5,553 nucleotides of DNA from Rhodospirillaceae bacterium (lineage in GTDB: Bacteria > Pseudomonadota > Alphaproteobacteria > Rhodospirillales > Magnetovibrionaceae), in contig NVSZ01000037.1 of assembly GCA_002732845.1 (NCBI GenBank), forward strand, positions 18,581 to 24,133. Direction: 5' to 3'. The translations under genes were made by a program, and so were the position numbers. The notes beneath the pieces were generated by a model. It was not told where the DNA came from and did not search any database. It was given only the letters and a program-made list of their open reading frames with translations. Position 1 is the stretch's first letter. Each line of letters opens with the position of its first letter. Below are positions 1 through 5,538 of this stretch, one piece after another.

Positions 1-426
1 GGCAACTGGGGCTTGGACGCGGATGCACCTGAAAGCAACAAGGGTTTCTTGCTGAACCACGTTATTTCCGAACTTTTGCCGGCGAAGGGCGAAAAATATC
101 GCTATTCAAATTCTGATCCTGTTACAGGTCAGGCGGCTTGGTTTGATTTGCGGGTTCGTGTGGAAAAATGTACCGAAGCCGAATGTGCAGACAATGTCAC
201 GGCGCCTTTGTTTGACGTCACGCCGCCGTTGCCCAATCATCCCGAAAGCCCGAAAGTCCAACGTTACGGTGAGGCCTTTATCAAAGAATCCCACATCGAG
301 GGCGATTCGGGCGTCAGTGACGGTTCGCATCGCGAATGGGTGGGTAACCGCCATGAGAATTCAAAAAGTGGAACCGGCGTTCGAGATGGTTATCGGAACT
401 TCTTGAAAAGGGAGGACGACAGATGA
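1..426 (+). CDS. soeA: Molybdopterin oxidoreductase, C-terminal part; probable sulfite dehydrogenase catalytic subunit SoeA (5' end outside window)
   Basis: The reading frame is open from base 1 (first residues GNWGLDADAPESNKG) to a TGA at 424-426, so only the last 141 codons are present. The segment fits the C-terminal molybdopterin-dinucleotide-binding domain of DMSO-reductase-superfamily enzymes, which usually end a protein of about 900-1000 residues. The molybdenum ligand, the N-terminal [4Fe-4S] motif and any Tat signal lie outside the window. The SoeA assignment rests on the following ferredoxin and DmsC-type anchor genes and on the sulfur-carrier genes nearby. SoeABC oxidises sulfite to sulfate on the cytoplasmic side of the membrane and passes electrons to the quinone pool. 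The stop overlaps the next start as ATGA (423-426), showing translational coupling. Related possibilities are a polysulfide/thiosulfate reductase or DMSO reductase subunit. An internal TTG at 13 is not a credible start, because the frame continues upstream without a break. Confidence 0.8.
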   Translation, partial: GNWGLDADAPESNKGFLLNHVISELLPAKGEKYRYSNSDPVTGQAAWFDLRVRVEKCTEAECADNVTAPLFDVTPPLPNHPESPKVQRYGEAFIKESHIEGDSGVSDGSHREWVGNRHENSKSGTGVRDGYRNFLKREDDR

Positions 427-1172
427 CATGTCTGCCCAAACACCCTTCGCAAAAGAAACTCGGTCTGGTGATCGATCTGGACATCTGTGTGGGCTGTCAT
501 GCCTGTGCGGTGAACTGTAAAGAATGGAACACGGGTGGCCATTCGGCCCCGTTGACTGATATTGACCCCTATGGGGCAGAACCCTTGGGCGTGTGGTTTA
601 ACCGGGTTCACAGTTTTGAAATTGTTAAAGAGAACGGTCAAAGCTGGACCCTAAATTTCCCCAAAAGTTGCCTGCATTGTGACGACGCGCCTTGTGTTCC
701 TGTGTGCCCAACGGGGGCATCTTATAAACGCTCCGAAGACGGTATCGTCTTGGTCAATGCGGATTATTGCATCGGTTGTAAATTGTGTTCATGGGCTTGT
801 CCTTATGGTGCCCGTGAATTTGATACCGATCAGGGCGTGATGAAAAAATGCACCCTGTGCATTGATAAAATTTACAATGAAAACTTAGAGCCCCAATATC
901 GAGTGCCGGCTTGTGTATCGACCTGCCCGTCGGGCGCGCGCAGCTTTGGTGATTTGGGTAATCCAAATTCCGATGTCAGTAAATTGGTTGAAGCCCGTGG
1001 GGGCTATGATCTGATGCCGGAACAAGGCACCAAACCAACCAATAAGTATCTGCCGCCTCGGCCTCGCAATGATGAGAACGAGCATAATGGACAACAAATG
1101 AAACTCACTGAAATTGATACCGATGGCGCGAATATTATCGCGCGTTGGGTCGATAAAGTGTTGTCTCGTTAA
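423..1172 (+). CDS. soeB: Four-cluster 4Fe-4S ferredoxin subunit; probable SoeB
   Basis: This 249-residue protein is a DmsB/PsrB-type electron-transfer subunit. Sixteen cysteines fall into four groups expected to bind four [4Fe-4S] clusters: C22/25/28/32, C83/86/91/95, C116/119/122/126 and C143/146/164/168. It would carry electrons from the molybdenum subunit to the membrane anchor and acts without its own signal peptide. The ATG at 423 overlaps the preceding stop by four bases and follows a strong ribosome-binding site, AAAAGGGAGGA (406-416), six bases upstream, so the start is secure. The last 50 residues after the cluster domain are polar and without a recognised motif. The next gene begins 24 bases downstream. 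The ferredoxin family is certain from the cysteine pattern. The SoeB label within the DmsB/PsrB/TtrB group is inferred from context. Confidence 0.85.
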   Translation: MTCLPKHPSQKKLGLVIDLDICVGCHACAVNCKEWNTGGHSAPLTDIDPYGAEPLGVWFNRVHSFEIVKENGQSWTLNFPKSCLHCDDAPCVPVCPTGASYKRSEDGIVLVNADYCIGCKLCSWACPYGAREFDTDQGVMKKCTLCIDKIYNENLEPQYRVPACVSTCPSGARSFGDLGNPNSDVSKLVEARGGYDLMPEQGTKPTNKYLPPRPRNDENEHNGQQMKLTEIDTDGANIIARWVDKVLSR

Positions 1173-1196
1173 AAAAAGTTAAGAGGAGAGCAGAAC

Positions 1197-2168
1197 ATGC
1201 ATCCAGCAAAATCCGTCATTGCCTTTACCACCTCGACAGGGGCGGGCTATGGCTTGTTGATTTTCATGATCGCCTTGAACATGTTGGGCTTGTTACCAAC
1301 GGACGCGACCTTTGCCTTAATCGGTTTTGGGTTGGCATTTGCCATGATTACGATTGGCTTGATGGTTTCAGCCTTGCATCTTGGCCGTCCCGAACGGGCA
1401 TGGCGGGCTTTCACGCAATGGCGTTCATCGTGGCTCAGCCGTGAAGGTGTTTTGGCCGTAATAACTTATGGACCTACGGGACTGTATGGTTTGGTTTGGT
1501 ATGTTTATCCCCAAAGCATCGGTACGCCGTTTATGATGGCGGTTGGCCTTTTTGGCATATTGTGCTGTTTGGGGACTGTGTTTTGCACATCAATGATTTA
1601 TGCCAGCTTAAAAGCTATTTGTACTTGGGCAAATCCTTGGGTTCCTGTGTCTTATTTGTTGTTAAGCCTGATGACCGGTGCGTTGTTGTGCGCTGCCCTT
1701 GCGTATAGTTTTGGCTATTCAACCACCGTTTTGGATATTTCGGTCTTGGTCTTGTTGGGTCTGGGCTTGGCTGTAAAGCTGGTCTATTGGAAATGTATGC
1801 GCGAAACAACGTGTATCAGTACACCTGAAACCGCGATTGGACTGCCTACGACACAGGGCGGTATGGTGCGCTTGTTAGAAGCCCCCCATACTCAAGATAA
1901 CTATCTGTTGAAAGAAATGGGCTTTGTGATCGCTCGCAAACATGCGGCAAAACTTCGTAAGATTTCGGTCGCTACGGGCTTTATTCTGCCCGTGTTTTTG
2001 GTTTGGTTTAGCAGCGTTCTGGACCCTTCAATCGCAGGCTATCCTTTGATGAGCGCGGTGTTTTTCTGTGCCGTGGGTGTTGTTGTTGAACGGTGGCTGT
2101 TTTTCGCCGAAGCCCATCATGTGGTGATGATGTATTACGGCCATCGGCCTGATGAATTTAAAACATAA
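1197..2168 (+). CDS. soeC: DmsC-type integral membrane anchor; probable SoeC
   Basis: This 323-residue, strongly hydrophobic protein fits the DmsC family of quinone-reacting anchor subunits. About eight membrane segments can be read at residues ~13-34, 38-60, 84-103, 111-137, 147-172, 176-198, 256-275 and 282-306. A longer polar stretch (~199-255) lies between segments six and seven. A short conserved-looking motif, HLGRPERAWRAF, follows the second segment, and the C-terminal end carries AEAHHVVMMYYG. It would fix the catalytic and ferredoxin subunits to the cytoplasmic face of the inner membrane and hand electrons to quinone. A clear Shine-Dalgarno, AAGAGGAGAG (1181-1190), sits six bases before the ATG. 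The 24-base gap from soeB and the strong terminator right after the stop make it the last gene of the operon. DmsC of a DMSO reductase is the main alternative; the sulfur-carrier neighbours favour SoeC. Confidence 0.82.
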   Translation: MHPAKSVIAFTTSTGAGYGLLIFMIALNMLGLLPTDATFALIGFGLAFAMITIGLMVSALHLGRPERAWRAFTQWRSSWLSREGVLAVITYGPTGLYGLVWYVYPQSIGTPFMMAVGLFGILCCLGTVFCTSMIYASLKAICTWANPWVPVSYLLLSLMTGALLCAALAYSFGYSTTVLDISVLVLLGLGLAVKLVYWKCMRETTCISTPETAIGLPTTQGGMVRLLEAPHTQDNYLLKEMGFVIARKHAAKLRKISVATGFILPVFLVWFSSVLDPSIAGYPLMSAVFFCAVGVVVERWLFFAEAHHVVMMYYGHRPDEFKT

Positions 2169-2189
2169 AAGCTGAAGAAATTAAGACAC

Positions 2190-2225
2190 AAAAAAGCCCG
2201 GAAGTGAAAACTTCCGGGCTTTTTT
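2190..2225. terminator. Bidirectional intrinsic terminator between soeC and tusA
   Basis: The arms at 2190-2204 and 2211-2225 are perfect reverse complements (15 bp) around the loop TGAAAA (2205-2210). The core is AGCCCGGAAG/CTTCCGGGCT, flanked by six A on the left and six T on the right. Either strand therefore gives a GC-rich stem followed by a U-run. It lies 21 bases after the soeC stop and 17 bases beyond the end of the convergent tusA gene, so it can stop transcripts from both sides. Confidence 0.93.
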
Positions 2226-2242
2226 GTTTGCGTAAAAAGCGC

Positions 2243-2467
2243 TTAGGATTTTTTGATCAAGTACTTATAGATACCGTCAGCTTCAGAACTTTCGACCATT
2301 TCGTTGCCCGTTGAACGGCACAAGCTTTCCAAGTCTTTGATAGAGCCAGGATCGGTGGATTCGACTTCAAGTGTGTCGCCAGCGCTCAAGCCTTTTAAAG
2401 CTTTTTTAGTTTTAAGAACGGGCATAGGGCAGTTAAGACCCTTGGTATCGAGAGTTTGTGTAGCCAT
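2243..2467 (-). CDS. tusA: TusA-family sulfur carrier protein (CPMP type)
   Basis: This small 74-residue protein has the TusA signature near its N-terminus: DTKGLNCPMPVLKTKKAL, with the sulfur-accepting cysteine at position 13 in a CPxP motif. TusA proteins carry sulfur as a cysteine persulfide in the cytoplasm, in tRNA thiolation, in general sulfur trafficking or, in sulfur oxidisers, in delivery to the Dsr or sHdr oxidation systems. The frame is open from an ATG at 2506, but the start at 2467 was chosen. It follows a strong ribosome-binding site (AGGAAGAGG on the minus strand, 2476-2484) with an eight-base spacer, and the 74-residue product matches the usual family length. The extra 13 residues of the longer form look like translated leader. 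It converges on soeC, shares its terminator, and is divergent from the yeeE operon. The family is certain; the pathway partner is inferred. Confidence 0.92.
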   Translation of the reverse strand: MATQTLDTKGLNCPMPVLKTKKALKGLSAGDTLEVESTDPGSIKDLESLCRSTGNEMVESSEADGIYKYLIKKS

Positions 2468-2475
2468 GTGGATAT

Positions 2476-2484
2476 CCTCTTCCT
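2476..2484 (-). promoter_or_regulatory. Ribosome-binding site that fixes the tusA start
   Basis: Read on the minus strand, the bases are AGGAAGAGG, ending eight bases before the ATG at 2467. This site lies inside the longer open frame that begins at 2506, so it argues for the shorter 74-residue protein. Confidence 0.75.
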
Positions 2485-2562
2485 TGTAACTTAACATTTT
2501 CGGCATCTAGCATGCCGTTTCCAATATTTATTCGTTTTAAAAATCTAATAGGTTTCGGACCC

Positions 2563-2568
2563 ATTATA
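2563..2568 (-). promoter_or_regulatory. Candidate -10 box for the minus-strand tusA gene
   Basis: On the minus strand the bases read TATAAT, within GTTATAATGG, a perfect match to the sigma-70 -10 consensus. It would start a transcript with a leader of roughly 90 bases before the tusA ATG. The -35 position about 17 bases upstream (TTAGAA, 2586-2591) matches the consensus at only three of six bases. In such AT-rich DNA a chance match is possible, so this is a moderate-to-weak call. Confidence 0.35.
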
Positions 2569-2597
2569 ACGACTAATGTATATTTTTCTAATATATT

Positions 2598-2618
2598 ATA
2601 TTCTTTTCTTGCGAATAT
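2598..2618. promoter_or_regulatory. Inverted repeat ATATTC-N9-GAATAT, possible operator
   Basis: Two perfect 6-base arms (2598-2603 and 2613-2618) flank nine bases in the middle of the divergent spacer. The inner ATTC...GAAT arms resemble, from memory, the operator type of persulfide-sensing ArsR-family repressors such as SqrR/BigR, where I recall a spacer of eight rather than nine bases. It lies just upstream of weak -10-like sequences for yeeE (TGCTAATGT at 2618-2626; TATAAC at 2638-2643). No regulator gene is in the window, so the match to a protein family is inference only. Confidence 0.35.
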
Positions 2619-2701
2619 GCTAATGTATTTTTGCTTCTATAACAAAATACCCCAAAACGGGCTAATTAAATTCTCAGGGAAGCTAAAAAAGGGAACGTAA
2701 T

Positions 2702-3808
2702 ATGGAAGAAATGCCAATTGGCGAAGTGATCGCTATCTGGGGCGTTGTTTTAGGGGCCGTATTTGGCGCCGTCGCTCAACGCACTAACTTTTGCACTATG
2801 GGTGCACTTTCGGATTGGATTTTGATGGGTGAAAAGAACCGGCTACGCAGCTGGTTCTTGGCAATTGCTGTGGGCCTGATCGGCACACAAATCCTTCATG
2901 GTTTAGAAATTGTTGATATGAGCGCGGCTATTTACCTGACACCAAACTTTGGTTGGGCAGGGGCTGTATTGGGCGGGGCTATATTTGGTTATGGCATGGT
3001 CTTGGGCGGCGGTTGCGGGAACAAAACCATCGTTCGCATGGGGGCTGGAAACTTAAAATCTGTTGTGGTCTTTTTGGTTTTGGGCGTCTTTGCTTATATG
3101 ACTGTGCGGGGTTTTATCGGCCCAGCACGTTTAATTTTAGAAGGTTGGACCGTTGTCGACCTGACACAAATGGATTTAGAAAACCAGGGTATCCCCCACA
3201 TTTTATCCTCCCTTTCAGGTCAATCTGAAGAAATGTTGCGTTGGTTAATTACCGGACTCTTGGGCGGTGGCTTAATTGTTTATTGCTTTAAAGATGAAGA
3301 ATTTCGTTCAGAAACCGGACTTGTTGTCGGTGGCATTATTTTGGGCCTTGCCATTCCTGCTGCATGGTACATCACGGGTGTCCTCGGCTATGACGATTTT
3401 GATCCGATTGCCTTGAATGCGATTAGTTTTGTTGCCCCGTCTGGTGACAGCATTCAATACATGATGACCTTCACGGGCTCGACCATTAACTTCGGTATTT
3501 CCGTCGTTGGCGGTGTGATCTTGGGATCATTCTTGATGTCTAAAGCGACCGGAACGTTCCATTTCGAAGCGTTTAACGGGGCTGATGACATGATCCGTCA
3601 TATGAGCGGTGGAGCGTTAATGGGTGTCGGCGGTGTGTTGGCCTTGGGTTGCACCATTGGTCAGGGCATGTCGGGAACATCAACCTTGGCGTTGGGGTCA
3701 TTTATTGCCCTCTTCGGCATTTTTATCGGGGCTATCTTTGGGCTGCGTTTAATGGAAGAAGGCAATGTGCCGGACGCCATCAAAGCAATGTTCACGGGAT
3801 CAGATTAA
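2702..3808 (+). CDS. YeeE/YedE-family thiosulfate or sulfur-compound transporter (TsuA-like)
   Basis: This 368-residue polytopic membrane protein belongs to the YeeE/YedE (TsuA/SoxT/PmpAB) family, whose characterised members import thiosulfate. Three family motifs, each with a cysteine, can be seen: QRTNFCTMGALSDW (C31), GGGCGNKTIVRMGAG (C105) and LALGCTIGQGMSG (C317). They correspond to the three conserved cysteines thought to hand thiosulfate through the channel. Hydrophobic segments lie near residues 9-27, 50-68, 84-103, 120-140, 180-196, 205-228, 257-280, 303-322 and 328-350. The length is usual for a full-length TsuA-like protein with both halves. AAGGGAA (2689-2695) lies six bases before the ATG. 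The dsrE-like gene follows after 24 bases and a second tusA after that, which fits the common YeeE-TusA partnership in which imported sulfur is passed to a cytoplasmic carrier. The actual substrate (thiosulfate, sulfite or another sulfane compound) cannot be read from the sequence. Confidence 0.9.
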   Translation: MEEMPIGEVIAIWGVVLGAVFGAVAQRTNFCTMGALSDWILMGEKNRLRSWFLAIAVGLIGTQILHGLEIVDMSAAIYLTPNFGWAGAVLGGAIFGYGMVLGGGCGNKTIVRMGAGNLKSVVVFLVLGVFAYMTVRGFIGPARLILEGWTVVDLTQMDLENQGIPHILSSLSGQSEEMLRWLITGLLGGGLIVYCFKDEEFRSETGLVVGGIILGLAIPAAWYITGVLGYDDFDPIALNAISFVAPSGDSIQYMMTFTGSTINFGISVVGGVILGSFLMSKATGTFHFEAFNGADDMIRHMSGGALMGVGGVLALGCTIGQGMSGTSTLALGSFIALFGIFIGAIFGLRLMEEGNVPDAIKAMFTGSD

Positions 3809-3832
3809 TTTTAATCGAACAGAGCGTATAAA

Positions 3833-4231
3833 ATGGAATCACAACCCTTATATATTTTACTGTGTTCCGAGCAGCATGAAAAAATTCAGATGGCGGCCAT
3901 GATGGCCGCCGTCGCTGCCGTTTCTGAACGTAAAGTTTATGTCTTTGTCAGCATGGGGGCAATTATACCCTTTGGTAAAACAACGGACCTAGCCGATCGC
4001 TATAAAGGCGGCGTGTTTTCTGATTTGTTGATCGAGAAAAAAGCACCGGATGCTATTGAGCTATTCAAACAGGGAAAAAGGTTGGGAGATTTAACGCTAA
4101 ATCCTTGTTCTATGGTCATGGACATCTTGGCATGGGACGACGGTGATCTTATTGATGATCTGTTTGACGAACCCTTGGGTTTGACCAAGTTTTTGTCCGA
4201 TGCTGAAACCGGGCAATTCATTACTTTATAA
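3833..4231 (+). CDS. DsrE/DsrF-like sulfurtransferase family protein
   Basis: This 132-residue soluble protein has the pattern of the DsrE/DsrF/DsrE2-like superfamily. It opens with a first strand PLYILLCSEQ (C11), then an alanine- and methionine-rich helix (~19-31) and a strand VYVFVSMGAIIPF (~35-47). Near residues 88-97 comes a cysteine-containing segment, TLNPCSMVMD (C92), comparable to the conserved cysteine region of DsrE and DsrE2 proteins that carries persulfide sulfur. There is no membrane segment, unlike several DsrE2 proteins. It probably receives sulfur from, or passes it to, the TusA encoded 21 bases downstream. It lies 24 bases after the transporter gene with no terminator between, so the three genes form one operon. 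The Shine-Dalgarno is weak (only CAGAG around 3819-3823), suggesting modest or coupled translation. Superfamily membership is fairly sure; which cysteine is active and the exact subfamily are inference. Confidence 0.75.
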   Translation: MESQPLYILLCSEQHEKIQMAAMMAAVAAVSERKVYVFVSMGAIIPFGKTTDLADRYKGGVFSDLLIEKKAPDAIELFKQGKRLGDLTLNPCSMVMDILAWDDGDLIDDLFDEPLGLTKFLSDAETGQFITL

Positions 4232-4252
4232 AAACCAAGAAAGGTTATCTGT

Positions 4253-4483
4253 ATGGCCGAAAGAACAGCAATCGACGCGCGTGGCGCATTTTGCCCAGAA
4301 CCGTTGATGAAATTGATCGCGACTTTTCAATTGATTGAAATTGGTGATGAAATTGAAATTTTAACGACCGATAAAGGATCTGTGAACGACATCCCGGAAT
4401 GGGTCAGCAAGGTTGGACATACCATGGGGGACGTTACGGAAATGGGTGACCATTGGAGTGTCGTCGTTATTAAAGCAAAATAA
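4253..4483 (+). CDS. TusA-family sulfur carrier protein (CPEP type), third gene of the yeeE operon
   Basis: This 76-residue protein carries the TusA signature IDARGAFCPEPLMKL, with the putative persulfide cysteine at position 14 in a CPEP motif. The rest follows the small two-layer alpha/beta fold of the family, including DEIEILTTDKGSVNDIPEW, which matches the acidic strand-and-turn of TusA proteins. AAGAAAGG (4237-4244) precedes the ATG by eight bases. The 21-base gap from the dsrE-like gene supports cotranscription. Its position behind yeeE suggests it is the dedicated cytoplasmic acceptor for sulfur imported by the transporter, like YeeD/TsuB beside YeeE/TsuA in other bacteria. It is clearly different in sequence from the CPMP TusA at 2243-2467, so the two are unlikely to be a recent duplication. 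A general tRNA-thiolation role is less likely given the operon. Confidence 0.9.
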   Translation: MAERTAIDARGAFCPEPLMKLIATFQLIEIGDEIEILTTDKGSVNDIPEWVSKVGHTMGDVTEMGDHWSVVVIKAK

Positions 4484-4542
4484 AGTATGCATTTGGGCGT
4501 TATGGATTTCTCTGAATAAAGTAGACAGCACCTTCGAGGTTT

Positions 4543-5538
4543 TTAAAAGAAGCTTTTATTTCGCGCCGCCCACATGTCGCGGGCTTTGTTCAAGGCATCG
4601 TCAACACCATCAGCGCGGCCCAAGAGGCGCAACGCTACGGCCAGCGTTCCGGTGATGGCGGCGTGGGCGTATTCGCTTTCTTCTTTACCCTGCCAAGTCC
4701 ACACCAGACGATCCAAATTCAGGTCGTCATCGGTGCGGTGCTGGCCAGCATCGCCGAGTAGGGCGGGCCAGTGTTCGTCCCATTTTTCACCAGCGCGCAG
4801 GCTTTCGACCAAAACAGGTTTTTGCGGACGACGTTCGATTTCGCCGCCTTCACCTTTAAACACCGCCATATGAGGTTGACCCAGCAGCTGGGCGGTGTCT
4901 CTGTGAATGTCACGGTAAGCGGGGTGGAAAACATTTTGAATTTCATGCGGAGCCTGAAACGGGTTCAACATACGTGCAAACGTATTGACCGGAGTCCGCA
5001 GGCCCAAGATCGATTTAAGATCGATGATGTCTTGTAGCGGCTTACAGAAATTGCGCAGCGGCAGGTAGGCAAAGTTGGTGTCGCGGATTTGGTCTGCGGC
5101 CTCTTGCATTGACCCCGCCATGGGAATGCCCATGTGCGTTAAAGCTTCACTGGAAAAGACACGCCCTTCGGTGTGGCCTTCGGTACCCTGCATGCAAATC
5201 TTTACGCCATTTTGCGACAACACCAAAGCCGACAGCAAGAACCACGGCAAGTGACGAACTTTGCCGGAATAAGTGGCCCAATCCAAATCAACGGCGGGTG
5301 CATTTTCTGGGATCGTGAACGTTTCGCGCGCGGCTTTGACAAAACCAGCGCCTTCGGCCGGGACTTCGGCGCGCATGCGCAAAATGCACAACAAGGCCCC
5401 CAATTGCAAAGGTTCAACCTCGCCCTTCATAATCATGCGGGCGGCACCCAACATTTCGTCTTCGGTCAAGGGGCGAGAAAGTCTCGGACCGCGACCGATA
5501 ATGCCGATGTATTTTGCAAAGGGATGTATTTCGGTCAT
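4543..5538 (-). CDS. TrpD2/YbiB-like protein (anthranilate phosphoribosyltransferase-related, often called glycosyl transferase family protein)
   Basis: This 331-residue protein has the two-domain layout of the nucleoside phosphorylase class III/TrpD superfamily. A helical N-terminal part (~1-70) is followed by an alpha/beta domain. The glycine-rich loop of true TrpD enzymes (GTGGD) is replaced by DLDWATYSGKVRHLPW (84-99). The KHGN region appears as MQGTEGHTEGR (116-126). RTPVNTFARMLNPF (~182-195) resembles the LGPLTNP region, and GEGGEIERRP is seen further on. This is the pattern of TrpD2/YbiB proteins, which do not make tryptophan precursors; E. coli YbiB binds nucleic acid. The start at 5538 follows CAGGAG (minus strand, 5544-5549) five bases upstream. 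It converges on the second tusA with a 59-base gap and no convincing terminator. Its GC content is visibly higher than that of the neighbouring yeeE operon. The family is fairly sure; the function, and any link to sulfur metabolism, are unknown. Confidence 0.85.
   Translation of the reverse strand: MTEIHPFAKYIGIIGRGPRLSRPLTEDEMLGAARMIMKGEVEPLQLGALLCILRMRAEVPAEGAGFVKAARETFTIPENAPAVDLDWATYSGKVRHLPWFLLSALVLSQNGVKICMQGTEGHTEGRVFSSEALTHMGIPMAGSMQEAADQIRDTNFAYLPLRNFCKPLQDIIDLKSILGLRTPVNTFARMLNPFQAPHEIQNVFHPAYRDIHRDTAQLLGQPHMAVFKGEGGEIERRPQKPVLVESLRAGEKWDEHWPALLGDAGQHRTDDDLNLDRLVWTWQGKEESEYAHAAITGTLAVALRLLGRADGVDDALNKARDMWAARNKSFF

Larger units (their letters stand above)
2468..2701. other. Divergent AT-rich control region between tusA (-) and yeeE (+)
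   Basis: This 234-base spacer separates two divergently transcribed sulfur genes. Its core is extremely AT-rich: bases 2581-2640 contain only 12 G or C in 60. It holds a candidate -10 box toward tusA, an inverted repeat and a 9-base direct repeat, each listed separately, plus a small hairpin CGGCAT-CTAGC-ATGCCG (2501-2517) in the tusA leader. An open frame at 2512-2700 encodes a biased low-complexity sequence, has no Shine-Dalgarno and is not considered a gene. The yeeE start is preceded by AAGGGAA (2689-2695). Confidence 0.7.

Noticed and set aside
2468..2506. Longer start for the minus-strand tusA at 2506 (87 residues)
   Set aside because: No Shine-Dalgarno precedes 2506, the ATG lies inside a hairpin, and a strong ribosome-binding site sits before the ATG at 2467, which gives the normal family length.
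2589..2598. Perfect palindrome TAATATATTA as an operator
   Set aside because: A 10-base A/T-only palindrome is expected by chance in such AT-rich DNA and has no distinctive core.
2512..2700. 62-residue open frame just before yeeE
   Set aside because: It lies in the AT-rich control region, encodes a Phe/Ile/Asn/Lys-biased sequence, lacks a ribosome-binding site and resembles no family.
4530..4544. ACCT-TCG-AGGT followed by TTTT after the second tusA, as a terminator
   Set aside because: The stem is only four base pairs, too weak for an intrinsic terminator. No better hairpin is visible in the 59-base convergent gap, so termination there is unexplained.
4544..4558. TAAAAG-AAG-CTTTTA inverted repeat at the end of the trpD2-like gene
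   Set aside because: It is a short AT-rich stem with a 3-base loop, lies mostly within coding sequence and is probably chance.
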